Shown here piece after piece: positions 12,091 through 23,582 of a stretch of DNA of 64,000 bases. The position numbers were made by a program, and so were the translations under genes. The notes beneath the pieces are model-generated. The model worked only from the letters and a program-made list of their open reading frames with translations. It made no database searches and was not told where the DNA came from. The stretch's first letter is position 1. Every line of letters begins with the position of its first letter. The DNA is from Sternotherus odoratus (lineage: Eukaryota > Chordata > Testudines > Kinosternidae). The DNA lies in contig JAVMKO010000002.1 in NCBI GenBank assembly GCA_032164245.1, positions 181,418,920 to 181,482,919 on the forward strand, in the 5' to 3' direction.

Positions 12091-14460
12091 GTGGGTGAGG
12101 ATATTTGATGGGACTAGTGCTGAAAGGGGGCCAGTCCCAGTAACAAGAGAGGGAGACACTCACCAAGGGACAATAGGTGGCACCTCCCTTGGGAGTCTCT
12201 TGCACCCACTATCCAGCTATAGAGTTTCCAAGGCTCCAGGAATTAAAGATTAAGCTTTAATGAAAGACTATGTCATATGATGAAACATTCAGAAATACAG
12301 CCAACCAAAACTGGCAACCCTCTGGGGGAAGAGGCGCTAACTGGCCAGTATTCCAGGATTTAGCCCACTTCAAGGGCCATGGGGACCATCTTCCAGATCT
12401 CTTCCAGCAGAGAAACGGTTACTCACTAGGTTCCACCAGAAACAGAAGACCTCAAGATTCTTTACCAGCCTTCCTCTGATTCTGGGGCCCCTTTCCCTTT
12501 CCCCATGAGTAGTGGGTCTGCCGCAATGGGAGGGAGTCCTCTGTCCTACTGCAGGCAGTTATACCTCTGCCCCCACCACAGAATGAGGGCTCTGCCCGTT
12601 ATCAGAACAAGAGCCTCCTTAGGGAAGAAGTCCATATTCCCACTCCCCTCTCTGCTCAAAGGGGGTTGGCTGAGAATCATATGGGGAAGCTGGGATCTGA
12701 AGCGGTGTAGATCTGGTCAGGCCTGTAAGTGGGGCCTCTCCCCCACCCCACCAGCCACTTGTGTGGGGGAGGAGTCCAATGACCACATGGCACTGTTATA
12801 GCGGCTGGGAGTGACCCTCCTGGAGCTGTTTTTTGCTTCACCTCTCCATCCTGCTCCATGGGGAGAGGGGGCCCAGGGTGACTGGTACTTCTTCAGTGAC
12901 TGGGAAAGGCCCTTGTTCTGTGTTCCTGGGCTGCCCACATCTAGGGAAACCATTCTTCCTGCTCCTCCCAGCAGGGGTGGGGAAGATTGGCTGAGGGTCA
13001 CATGGCACCTCTATAGTGGCTGGGAAGGGCCTGGTGATTCTGCCAGGGCAAGGTATTTTGGATCAGGTCACACCCCTCCCGCTAGTCTCCAGAGAGAGGA
13101 GAAGGGATCACATGGTGCCACTACAGAAGCTGGGGGGAGGGTGGGCAAGTGTCTCCAAGCAGCCCTCTCAGAGCTGGGTCTGTCATCTTTCCCCCCAGCT
13201 CAAAACTCCCACATGAGGAGAGGCCACTGGAGTATTGTGGCTGCAGGAGCGCACTACTTCTTCCCTCTGGCTGCATTCCCTTCCACCCCCATTTCCAGCT
13301 CCGGTGGGGGAAAACAGGAGGGCTCATGGGATCTTGGCCACTAGTATGGCCAGCAGGCGCCTGCTCCAAGAGCTGCCCTGAGGGGGCCAGGCAGAGCACC
13401 CAATCCCTTCCACCCCATTCCTTCCCAGCAAGAGTCGGGGCATAAGCAGCAGCAGTGCCCTCCTGCAGGTAAGGACCCAGCCCCACGCTGACAGAGGCTC
13501 TGAGAGCTCTGGCTTCAGAGGTGGGTAAGCATTATTTGGGCAGGTTTGCCAGTGAATAGTGGGCTTGGAAGCACAGTCCCCAGAGGGAGAATGTGCTCAG
13601 TCTTCACAGGATAGCAGCTCAAGCACGGATCAATGGCCTGCAACAACTGCAAAAGACAAGTCACAAGAGGAGGAGAGCAGCTGGGCAAGAGCAGCTGGGA
13701 CCTGAGCAGGGACGATTCACTGTGTGGATGTGCTGAGTCACAGGACTGCACTCTTCCCAGATGGAGTCCTAAACCCTCATACAGGAGGTCCACATAATGG
13801 ATTCAGGCTCTGAGTTTGGGGAAAGTAAAGGTCCAAGCCTTATTGAGGTGGATGATGATGATGAGAAGTGGGTCTCACTCCCATAACCTGCCAAGAGTCC
13901 GGCAGGCATACACAGGATGCAACAGTGGATTCTCCAGTAGCCCGTACCTACTAATAGAGGGGATAGCAAACCTCGGTGCTCAGGGCAAGGGTGGTGGCTC
14001 AGGGTGCTCCTCCTTTGGGCACCTTACCCTCAAGGAACATGGGGTGACCTAGTAGATTACTGGCATTGGTGGCCCAGAGGTTGGCAAAACTGCCCGATAG
14101 GAATAGTCCCCTCTCAGAGGAGTGATGACATTCACAGGTTAGAGGTGAGATTCACGTCCCACAAAGGAAAATGGAGCAATTAGGGAGCCCATTTTCCCCC
14201 TTCACCAGGTGGCATCATTCCTAACAAAACAGGCAGGAGACATAGCCGCTAACAATGCCGCTAGACTCGAGTTTATGTGGGATCCAACCGCCCACATGGA
14301 AATTATCTGTCTAAAGGGATTAAGGAAAAGGTTGGAAAGGGGAATGTGTCGATATATTTACCTAGCTGTTCAGGGAAGAGCAGATAATGGGGTAAATAGC
14401 ATAAGAAATTATGGGGACAAAGCCTGCAGCCCTAAGGTGACAAACTCTTAAACTGGTCTG
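12091..14460. other. GC-richer intronic block with imperfect repeats
   Basis: Base composition changes sharply from AT-rich to GC-rich at about 12.1 kb. Between 12660 and 13140 a motif of the form 'GGCTGAG(G/A)(G/A)TCA(C/T)ATGG…GGCTGGGA' recurs at least three times at intervals of roughly 130-240 bases. The longest open frame (12811-13344, 177 codons) overlaps frames on both strands and has no recognised domain. The block may be the decayed 5' part of the DIRS-like element whose RT remains at 15.1 kb, but nothing visible proves the link. Confidence 0.35.
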
Positions 14461-15107
14461 CATCCTTTCACATTTATGAGAGTATAATTTGTGTGAGGAG
14501 CCTCTAGAGGTGTATTTCATTCTTCCAGCACATGGACTTAGTAGGAGAGCTTATGCTACATATAGTGAGGTGGCACGGTTAAGGAATGGCAGCAAAGGAA
14601 CCAGATTTATCATGAGGTTAAAACAGTCCAGGAACTTTGGTTGCATGTATGACTCAGTGTCCCATCCAGCTGCCATTCACAAACAGCATAGTGTTTTAAA
14701 AAACCTTCTCTTTTTAAAAACACAGTTATAAAAGCCAATGTGTACTGTGGATTAATGGTAGGAAACGTTTTCACGCTCAAGACTGGTACAACTACTGCTG
14801 TAGAATGTGCTGGAGTCAGCATAGCACATTCTCCTGGTAAGTGAGTCAAGAATAGTCCCTGCAGGACTGTAGAAAACAGGGAGGCCACAAGGTCCCAGTG
14901 CTTCAGGAGATGCTACATGGAAAGGCAATAATCATGGAAAAGGCTCCATCTCTAAACAACATACAGAGTTATGAAATTTGTTATTGAACTACTCTAGCAA
15001 AAAAGACAGCTTATTTATGGAATGGATTTTCAGCTGGTTTTCAAATACCATGAGGGGGTGAGGTGCCACTCATGGGCAAAGAAGTCCCTAAAGGCTTTGA
15101 ACATAAA

Positions 15108-15722
15108 GAAAAGGCAGAGATCACTTTGGAGGTGGCAGGTCCCTTCCCATACATTCCAATACCAAAATGGCACATCTCTCCTCAGTGTTGTAACAAAGGC
15201 AGCAGGGGGAAATATAGACTTTCTAGCACCTGTTTCATCCCTGGGGCTCAACAATAAAATGATTATATTGACCCCCAGCTGTGTTCAGTAAGACAGTTCT
15301 CATTTGATGCTGCAGTAGCCATTCTTAGGGAGTGTAGTCCTGGGGTGATGTTGGCAAAATGCAACATCAGGTCTGCATTCCGATTGCTTGCAGGGCATCC
15401 CAGGGACTTTAACACTTTTGAATTTCAGTTAGAAGGCCATTATTATTTTGGTAAAGTCATGCCCATGGGGTATGGGTGTTATGTGCCACTTTCAAAAGAT
15501 GTAGCTCCATGCTGCAGTGGGTGATACTTCCCCACATTGTGCACAAGACTGGCCTGTCCAATCTCAGTATCTTCTTATGTGCAAGAAAATTAGGGACAGG
15601 CCACTGCAAGTACATGCTTCAGGGATTTCAGACCCTAGTCAACAGCCTTGGGCTGCCCCTTGCTACAGAAATAAACAGAAGGCCCTGCCCAAACTTTAAC
15701 ATACTTGGGGATTGAACTGGAC
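15108..15722 (+). pseudogene. Decayed DIRS-like reverse transcriptase fragment
   Basis: In one open plus-strand frame from about 15258 to 15520 the sequence reads N-D-Y-I-D-P-Q-L-C-S-V-R, then F-S-F-D-A-A-V, then I-R-S-A-F-R-L-L and V-M-P-M-G. These match the fingers/palm part of DIRS/Ngaro-group reverse transcriptases (pattern NDGI…SAFRLLP…LPMG). Upstream, in other frames, is an A-G-P-F-P segment. Downstream a broken L-G-I-E-L-D motif lies at 15700-15720, one base out of frame. At least three frame changes show it is dead. No gag, recombinase or terminal repeats could be attached. DIRS elements use a tyrosine recombinase instead of an integrase. The assignment comes from motif recall only. 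Confidence 0.65.
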
Positions 15723-15845
15723 TCAGTTTTGGGTTTCTAGGTTTGTGACCAAGAGCACACTACTGTAATAGTCTCTGTACACAATATACCTTGTGAACCA
15801 GCATTTTAAAACTAATAACTAGCTGTTCAATAATATCATGGGCAA

Positions 15846-16025
15846 CATAAGAATGGCTGTACTGGGTCAGACCAAAGGTACATCCAGCCCAGTATCCTAT
15901 CGATAGTGGCCAATGCCAGGTGCCCTGGAGTGAGTAAACCTAACAGGTAATGATCACGTGATCTCTTTCCTGCCATCCATCACCCCCCTCTGACAAAGAG
16001 AAGCTAGGGACACCATTCCTTACCC
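15846..16025 (+). repeat. Dispersed retroposon-like repeat (A-C-T-G-G-G-T-C-A-G-A-C-C type)
   Basis: Begins near ACATAAGAATGGCTGTACTG and continues through GGTCAGACCAAAGG, a 'GTGGCCAATGCCAGGTGCCC' block and 'GCTAGGGACACCAT'. I recognise this as a common interspersed repeat of turtle and crocodilian DNA. I cannot name its family with confidence, and only one copy is in this window. Confidence 0.45.
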
Positions 16026-16861
16026 AGGAAGCGTATGCAGCAACATTATGTGTAAAGTTATTAATTCTCTCCCCCTCCCATCCTGTGATGATGTTAGCAC
16101 ATGTTCAAACCCACATAACCCTGACTAGGCAAAAGTTGTCAAACGGATCTATCGTCAACAAAGAAATGTATATGTACTTCAATCTACAAAGAAATAGAAC
16201 CCTACCAAAATCAGATCCATTTTGATCAATTTCATGGCCAGAGGGTTTTTAAATTGCTAAATTTCAGGTTGTCAGATGTTTATGTCTGAAATTTCACTGT
16301 TATAACTGTGGGGGTCCAGTGGGTCACGGGAAGAGGGGGTCCACAAGATTGTCACCCTCACTTCTGCGCTGCCTTCAAAGCTGAACTCTAAAGGCAGCCA
16401 CGACAGAGCTTCCTGCAGTCAGGGGAGGTACCCAGAGGTCCTCCCTTTCTCTCCCCCACAGAGCATCAATGAAGGGCAGAGGAAGTCCTGTTCCTCCCCA
16501 GCCCAGCAGACTAGCAACTGGAACCCAGTGAACAGTAGGAGCTCCTAGCTGGGATGCTCCCAGCTCTGCCCCTCCCCTCCAATAGCTAGATTTCATGAGG
16601 GAGGTGTACTTTCATGATCCATTATGGGTTTTTCAGCTGTGAATTTGGTAGGGCACTACATATAAGAAATAAACTGGGTCCATGAGACAGCAAAAGGGTG
16701 AAATGGCAGATGAGGCGAATCTGCATACACAGAGGAGAAGAAAGCATGGCAGCACCTTTACTGTCATTTTCCCCCGTTTGAATAAACTTTGTTTGCAGGG
16801 TAATCCTCAGAAGAATCCACTTCAAAGGGTGCCTGGACTATAAAAGAGGTAAAGAGTCCTC

Positions 16862-16902
16862 TGCTATTCCAGACTAACACGGCTACCTCTCTGATTCTGG
16901 AC
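16862..16902. repeat. Foldback-element arm fragment
   Basis: The segment CTATTCCAGACTAACACGGC followed by TACCTCTCTGAT matches the outer right arm of the foldback element at 51.02-51.05 kb. Only about 40 bases remain. Confidence 0.5.
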
Positions 16903-17409
16903 TATAAAAGTGAGTGGCAAACAACACATCTCTCTCCTCTCCCTCCCTCCACCCTCACTTCCATGGAAGATTATAAGGGAACCAGCCCTTTGACTGAGGG
17001 GGGGGGGGGGAGGGGAGAGAGGGAATTCTGACCTTAGAATTTGGTCAGCCACGCTGTTGGAAATATGGGGTAGGGATTTTACCTTGAACCAAGTCTAGCT
17101 TGTTCCCAAACCTGGAGGGTAGGCAGTCACACAACCCCTTACTCGTCAAGACTGCACAAAAAATGTGACACCTAGAGAAATAGGAATCAGTCAGGGGACT
17201 AATATGGGCTCTTAAGAGAGCAAAGAAAAATTGCTCTGAGGGTACTACAGGTGGTTATGGGGAACCTAAACTTTTCACAGTGGGTGGTGGCTCCCGGTTG
17301 GGCATTTTGTACCCAGGTGGCATCGGCCTCCCACCACCACTACCACTTTATCAGAATGACAAGGGAAATGAAGGAATAAAATGGAAGAGAAAATTCCCTT
17401 GTCATTCTG

Positions 17410-17607
17410 TCATTTATTTGGGCATAAGCTTTTGTGGGCTAGAAGCCACTTCATCAGATGCACAGAGTAGAATATGAACATATCTTCCTACTGTATGTTC
17501 TAATCCATGCATCTGATGAAGTGGGTTCTAGCCCACAAAAGCTTGTGTCCAAATAAATTGGTTAGTCTCCAAGGTGCCACAAGTACTCCTCATTCTTTTT
17601 ACATTAT
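17410..17607. mobile_element. Foldback/palindromic MITE copy
   Basis: The left arm carries ATTTATTTGGGCATAAGCTT, then a short spacer with 'CACTTCATCAGATGCA'. The right arm carries the inverse (TGCATCTGATGAAGTG, then AAGCTTGTGTCCAAATAAAT) followed by GGTTAGTCTCCAAGGTGCCA. The two arms can pair over roughly 50 bases. The copy ends just beside the left end of the DIRS-like element. Confidence 0.7.
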
Positions 17608-17648
17608 ACAGTAACTGGAGTTTTCCCAAGAGGTGTCCCACTCCTATT

Positions 17649-17795
17649 TCAGATGTGCATGTGCCCCTCCACTTTTGATTGGAGATTTTTGGTAGCAGTG
17701 CCACTTTGATCTGGGCATGTTCCCTACACACCCAGAAGTTGTGCAGCAAGGTTATATAGGGTTGCGAGTGAATGCACTCAGTTCCTTCTCTACCA
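17649..17795 (+). repeat. DIRS-like inverted terminal repeat, left copy
   Basis: Shared blocks with the reverse complement of 24621-24760 occur in the same order: TCAG(A/G)TGTGCATGTGC, TTTTTGGTAGCAGTGC, ATATAGG and CTCAGTTCCTTCTC. Similarity is interrupted, consistent with age. Confidence 0.7.
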
Positions 17796-18439
17796 CAGAG
17801 TCAAAAAGAAAACTCCACAGCAGAGAAGGAGGGCAGGTAATGGAACACCCATTGGGGCATTCTCCAGTTACTGCATGAGATAAGTAACCTCTCCTTCTTT
17901 GAATAGCGTCCCTCTGGGTGCTTCTCTTCAGGGGAACCTTAAGAACAGATTCCAATACTGAAGAACGAACTGCACTGAGAACCGTAACATCTGATCAGGA
18001 GGCATGAACCAGAGCATAACGGTTGGAGAATAGAGAGAGGTCCACGCTGCAGCTTTAGAGATTTCAGTACCTGGAACATCTTTGAGTAATGCCAAAAAAT
18101 GACTGTGACCTTGCAGAAGAAGCTATTACTCTAGGAGGTTCAATGTCAGCAAAATCACAACATGCAATAATGCCCTCCATGATCCATCTAGGTGGAGATG
18201 GCAGATCCCTTGGAGAGGTCTGCAAATGAAACAGAGTCTAAAAGACTTTTGAAAGGGTTTGACTCTATCCAGATAGAAGGCTAATAGCCTTTTGACATCT
18301 CAGATATGGAAGGCAGCTTCTTGTCTTGCATGATGCAGTTTGAGGGGGAAAACTAGCAGATGAATAGACTGATTAATATTAAGTTGAGGTGACCACTTTG
18401 GTAGAAATTTGGGTGTGACTGTAACAACACCCTTTTCCT

Positions 18440-18800
18440 TGAAAAACACCATAAAAGGAGGGTGTGCCATTAAAGCCCCGTTCTTTGCCCCTGCAGGCTG
18501 TAGTGATAGCCGCCAAGAAAGCTGTTTTCATGGCTAAATGAAGCAACAAAACATGTAGCTAATGGCTCAAAGAGGTGTTTCGTAAGGCAATGAAGAACCT
18601 GGCTCAAGTCCCATATAGAGGTAGGTTCTCCAATCTGAGGCAAAAGATTCCTTGGTCCTCTGAGAAATGTTGAAGTTGTGGGATAAACAAAGATCAAAAA
18701 ACTGTCCACAGACAAGTGGAAGGCTGTAACAACCACCAAAAGAACCTTGATGGAAGTCAGAGAGACCTGAGGTCTTTAATTACAAGTAGTCAAAGATTGC
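18440..18800 (-). pseudogene. DIRS-like tyrosine recombinase remnant
   Basis: The minus-strand frame 18470-18739 reads …V-V-T-A-F-H, V-D-S-F, F-L-R-G, then W-D-L-S-Q-V-L-H-C-L-T, then F-E-P-L-A-T and a degraded segment after it. This matches the N-terminal/central part of DIRS tyrosine recombinases (pattern WDLNLVL…FEPL…T-A-F-L…R-R). The downstream catalytic His/Arg/Tyr region is not readable. In an intact element this enzyme inserts circular cDNA; here it is a relic. Confidence 0.6.
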
Positions 18801-19227
18801 TAGAAAAGGAGTGAACAGGAGACATCTGTCAACAGGTGCACCAGTAGTGAAATCTCTTCTGGCTCAGAAGATAAGTATTTCTGACAGACTTTCTCCTCTT
18901 TAATCTATGATGCACCTCTGCTGCACAAGAAGTCTCTATCCCCAAGAACCACACCAGAACTGCCAGACTGAGGTGAAGCATCCCTCCAGCATGCCGAGAC
19001 AACAGATGGCAGCTGGTTACAAGTCTCATCGGTGGACAATAGGCATATCAAATAAGGTAAGGAGACCAAACTTGTCTCTATCAGTTTCAGTACAAATAAA
19101 ATGATCCTGGCATTGTTTTGTGTGATTTTGTTCAGTGCCTTTCAAAAAGTAACAGTGTTGGTGGATATTCATAAAGAAGGTCTCCCGTCCTCAAGATGAG
19201 GAAGGCATCCCTGAGTGATTAAGGGTC

Positions 19228-19967
19228 TGTCATAAGTGTAAAGTGCTGGAGAGAGTTAATGTTATCTGAGAACAAGTGATGCAAGAGCTCCCTACCATGA
19301 GGGAGGGAGGGGTTTGAGAGTCAGTTTTGTTTTGCTGGCCATGAGGCAGGGGCCAGGGTCTGAGAGCATCTCTAGCTGTGGAGATGGCTCAACTTTCCTT
19401 CTTATATTCCTTCTTAGCTAAATGTAAATAATATTCTGATTTTGCATCAAGTCTGTGCCTATCTGGGTGTCAGTGTCCATTTCAGATAAGAAGTAGAGAA
19501 TTCTAAATTGTAAGCTGTACTGTGTCTCTGTTCTATGATCTTCCTCTTTATTAAAGCTTTTAGTTAAATATGTTTGATTTACTTCCCTTCAAGTTTCCTT
19601 TGCTTCCCGGCTGGGAAGAGAGGGGTGAGGAGGGAGGTAAGGAACAGACCAGCTCAGGGTAGGAGCTGGGGAGTGGAGCCTGTCTCTGCCTTTAGCCGAG
19701 AAGGGGGAAGGGGGAAGGGAACAGCCTCTACGGGTCCAGCTCTCAGAGACGGAAGGTGGGGAAGTCTGGGGGCCCCTCCAAGGTTTTGGAAGTACACCCG
19801 GATGGTGGCAGCCGTGGTTCCCCAAGAACCCCACTGGTAAAAGGGGGGTTTCTCGGGGTGTAGGGACTTAATTTGGCTGGGAAGCAGCTAAGTTGAGTGG
19901 TTTGGCTAGAAAAGAGTCCCAGTCTTTGTACTCAAGAGCACAGAGGCTGGAGTACCCCACTCTTACA
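19228..19967 (+). mobile_element. Solo LTR with 5-bp target duplication
   Basis: Starts TGTCATAAGTGTAAAG and ends CCCCACTCTTACA (TG…CA). It is flanked by GGGTC on both sides (19223-19227 and 19968-19972). It interrupts the DIRS-like element cleanly. No internal region or second LTR is nearby, so it is a solo LTR formed by recombination. An ATTAAAG-type polyadenylation signal lies near 19553. I have seen similar TGTCATAAGTAT… LTRs as frequent in turtle genomes, but the retrovirus-like or Ty3/gypsy origin is not decided. Confidence 0.8.
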
Positions 19968-20114
19968 GGGTCTTGAGCAAAATTTCTTGCACCTTATGCT
20001 GGCAGCAGTTGTAAGGAGGTCTCTCTCTCTCAGGAAATCACAAAGCTACAAATATGTTGTTGGGAACTAGACTAATGTCCTCATTTGTAATTTGGGGAGA
20101 AGTAGCTACTGAAG

Positions 20115-20390
20115 TCATTGTCTATGAAGTTCTGAATACCAGGAAAGCAAGATGGTGAGAGGACTACTTTGTGGGCTATGCACCAATTTCAGAGTTTTAT
20201 TGCTTTGGCACAGAGTGAGGGGGGGGGGGGGGGAACATGTCCTTCCCCAACAACTGATATCAAACATGCAGGCCACGTTTGCGGTCATGAACCTGACTGA
20301 TCGGATTCTGATCGGAGGAAGGAAATGGAGACAAGCATTTCTGACTACTCTCAAGTCTAGACAAGTAATGTGGAAAAGCTGCACTTGGGA
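20115..20390 (-). pseudogene. DIRS-like RNase H remnant
   Basis: The minus frame reads …L-F-H-I-T-C-L-D-L-R-V-V-R-N-A-C-L-H-F-L-P, then V-R-F-M-T-A-N-V-A-C-M-F-D-I. It matches the DIRS RNase H pattern (N-x-L-E-L-x-A-V…F-L-P…T-D-N-x-A…Y-I-N). The second catalytic aspartate is replaced by alanine (T-A-N for T-D-N), and the frame stops soon after. A 15-base G run at 20220-20234 interrupts the coding trace. Confidence 0.62.
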
Positions 20391-20539
20391 TGACTACTTG
20401 TCCTGAATTGTGAGACCCTATATGTGCTCCCCATCCCAAAAGGGAAATATCTGATGTTATCACAAAAGTGGGGGGCCCCGGAATCTTGAATAACTAAGAC
20501 TCTTGCACAGACCTTGAAAAAAATCCTTCCACCAGTTGA

Positions 20540-21310
20540 CTGACTAGAAGCCAGCTGGGTACAGACACCATTTGTTCAGTATACAGACTACCCTATACCA
20601 TCCCCAGAGCCACCAAGAGGTAACCTGGGATTTTGGGTTACAAAAACACACTGGCATGTACCCCAATAGTTGGTGACAGTTCCTCACAGAGTGTTGACGG
20701 CGGAGCTGAATACTTGAGATGAGATTCTTTAGGGTGAAGAATCTGTCCGTAGGTAGGTAAGCCCTGCCTACCACTGCATCCAAAGTAGCCTCATGGAAAT
20801 CTGTCCACTGTACTAGTGTCAAAGCAGACTTTAGGCTTCTAACTAAATCTTGATGTGTGGAATAACAAGCTTGTCATTTGAACTGCCGACCATACCGCTT
20901 GATAAAATCAGCCCCTGAGAAGCAATTATCAAGGAAAAGCACACAATTAGCCCTAAACGATGAACATGAGTAGCTATCATCATGATCTTTAAGAATAGCT
21001 TTGGGGCAGAGGAGACGCCAAACAGAAGCACAACATACTGGAAATGGTTAATTACTCAGCGAAGGCGGCTCTTGTGAGAAGGGTGAATAATGACATGAAA
21101 ATACATGTTCTGAAGGTGGTGTCACAAACCAATCTGGAATTATTGAAACAAGAGTCACCATCCTGAATTTTTGTTGTTGTTTCACATAATTGTACAGACA
21201 TCTGAGATCCAGTATTGGTTTCAATCCCCAGTTCTTTTGGGGGATGAGAAAGTAGTGGTAACAGAATCCTTTGTATTAAACTGGAAATGGTTCTGTGGAC
21301 CCTAAACATA
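20540..21310 (-). pseudogene. DIRS-like reverse transcriptase remnant
   Basis: Three minus-strand pieces in different frames give the RT in order. The first is K-M/Q-D-G-D…, the palm segment before the aspartate (21.3-21.06 kb). The second is V-L-L-F-G-V-S-S-A-P-K-L-F-L-K-I-M (21.03-20.95 kb), which matches the FGLSSAPRVFTK motif. The third is L-D-A-V-V-G-R-A-Y-L-P-T-D-R-F, then S-V-R-N-C-H-Q-L-L-G-Y-M (about 20.78-20.63 kb), the C-terminal connection typical of DIRS. The YLDD-type catalytic box is not preserved in the open frame. The enzyme is inactive. Confidence 0.68.
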
Positions 21311-23161
21311 GGAAAGAGAGGACTTCCTGTCTCAGAAACTTATTTCAAAATGGATGCCTGAAAAAAGATAGGGAAAATATGGATGTGAAATGGATGGAAT
21401 AACCAAAACCTACTTTTCAAATATAACCAAAACCTACTTTTCACCCATGCTGGTTAGACTGGGAGAGCAGTACCTAAAGTGGGGAAGAAAGGATACGATG
21501 GTGCAAATGTTGATTCTTGCTGAGTAGATGGTGTGAACTCTTGACCAAGCCTCAAAAGCGGCATTTGGACTAAACAGATACCTAGAAAAAGGTAGCTATA
21601 GCAGTTGTGGCTTCTTCTTTGAATACCTTGCTCTCTTTACAGGTGGTTCACGAAGCCTATGGAAATTGGAGAAATTAACTGAACGACATTGGAGCTGTCC
21701 GCAACTTGCTAAAACTATTTTATTTTCAGGTGTGTACCAAGTGATCTCAAAGTAGCTCCAAATCTTTTGAAATAGAAAGAGAGCCAAACACCAGACACAA
21801 AACAACTTGAGACCATCCACAGAAATCCTCACCAATACTCTGTACTTTCCTAAGAATCTTGACAACTGGAGCCAAGATCTGTGTCACATCACAAATGTGA
21901 TGGAAATGGACCAGACTACAGTATCAACTCTTGATTGTTAGTGATTCTGAATTCCAAATTTACCAAAAAGAGGAACTCTTCTGACCAAAAAAGATATATA
22001 TATATAATTGCTTCTGGTCCTTGTTGTAAGGAGTAGACTTTGTATGATATTATCCTTTCTTTTCATTAACTGCCTGAAGAGAGGGTGTGAAAATAAAAAT
22101 TTCAAATTTTTGGCCAGAACGTAATATTTCTTGTCCACATGACTACAGATAGAAAGTGCCATAGAAGGAATCTACCAGATGTTTCTTAGTAAACTCCAAC
22201 AAGATTCACAGGAAGAGGCTCACTTGCAGAAGCTGCGAGTAAAATGTCCAGTAGTTTGCAATGAGTATCCTAGATTTTTTTCTAAAGAAATCTGAAGCAT
22301 ATCTGCAATGTGCTTCATCAGCTCCTGAAACTGTTTAAAATCATCTGCCACAGAAGGTGATGGACATAGGATAGCCTCTTGCAGCCATGATAAACTACTT
22401 GTTTGCCCTTGCCTCCTGTTCTTCAAAGGTCTCTTTTGATAGCCCAGGTTGAGGAGGAAGAAGTGATAGATCAGGAGAGAGGATCTCCTAATGCTTTGCA
22501 GGAGAGGGATTCAGTCTACAAATCAGCAGGAAAGGAGGGAGAGCAGACAGACACACAGTGTGTGTGTGAGAGACAGAGAGATTCCCCTTTAAGTATGCGG
22601 ATTCTTAAGTACACTGCCTTGTTAATCAGATCATCTTGCAGAGACCAGCTGCTGCCAGCGATTAGCTCCCTCCGTCATGTGTCCCCCCTGCTCTATGGAA
22701 GATTGGGTAAGAGGAGTGTGGGAGCATGGGGGAGGATGACACCCTGATATTAGCCCCCTCTTCCTTCCCTCCCCACACAGCAACCAAGAGTCTCAGGGAG
22801 CAGCTCCAAGGCAGAGGGTAGGAGCAGCACAGGGCAGTGGGGGGAGGGACAGCTGAACTGCCGGCAATTGATAACCTGCTGGGCAACTGCTGAACAGGGA
22901 ACTTGGGGGAACTGATAGGGGGAGCTGATGTGGGGCTGCCGATCCACCCTGGTTCCAACCACCCACCAGCTAGCTGCAACGGGCTGCTCTTCCTGCAAGC
23001 ACTGGACAAACCAAGTGGCTGCCAAACAATGTTAGAAGGGAGCATTGCACAACTTTAAACTAGCATGTTCCCTAATTGATCAGCAACATAACAAAACAAC
23101 ATTAACCGGGACAACTTTAAGTGATGAGCTCCTGTATTCACTATAAATGGACGATGTAGGC

Positions 23162-23582
23162 CAGGGGTCTCAAACATGCGGCCCGGGGGCCACATGCGGC
23201 CCGCAAAGCCCTTCCCTGCGGCCCGCCAAGCTTCCTGGCACCCCCCCCCGGTCCCCCCATAGCAGTTTGCAGGACGGAGGGGCCAGAAATGGAGGCTTCT
23301 CTGCTGCCTGGCTGGGCCGCGTGTGTTTCTAGCTCTGGACTTCCTAGATTGCTCTTGCTTTGTTTGCCAAACAGCTGTTGGTGGTGCCTAGTGCTCTCCA
23401 GGAGGGAATGGGGAGCTGCGTGCTCAGAGGAGGAGGTGGGGCAGGTGTGGGACCTCTTGGAAGGGGTGGAGTGGGGGTGGAGCCGGGGCAGCAAGGGCGG
23501 GGGGTGTGTCAGTGGTGCGGCCCTCGAGCCAGTGCACTAGTCCTCATGCGGCCCTCGTGGTCATTTGAGTTTGAGACCCCTG
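23162..23582. mobile_element. Non-autonomous hAT element with perfect 8-bp duplication
   Basis: A 421-bp element with terminal inverted repeats CAGGGGTCTCAAAC…GTTTGAGACCCCTG, flanked by ATGTAGGC on both sides (23154-23161 and 23583-23590). The interior is GC-rich (about 23180-23530) with GCGGCCC repeats near both ends. No transposase frame is present. It is inserted in the DIRS-like element. Confidence 0.9.

Noticed and set aside
12811..13344. 177-codon open frame
   Set aside because: It overlaps antisense and shifted frames of similar size in a GC-rich block, with no recognisable motif or splice context.
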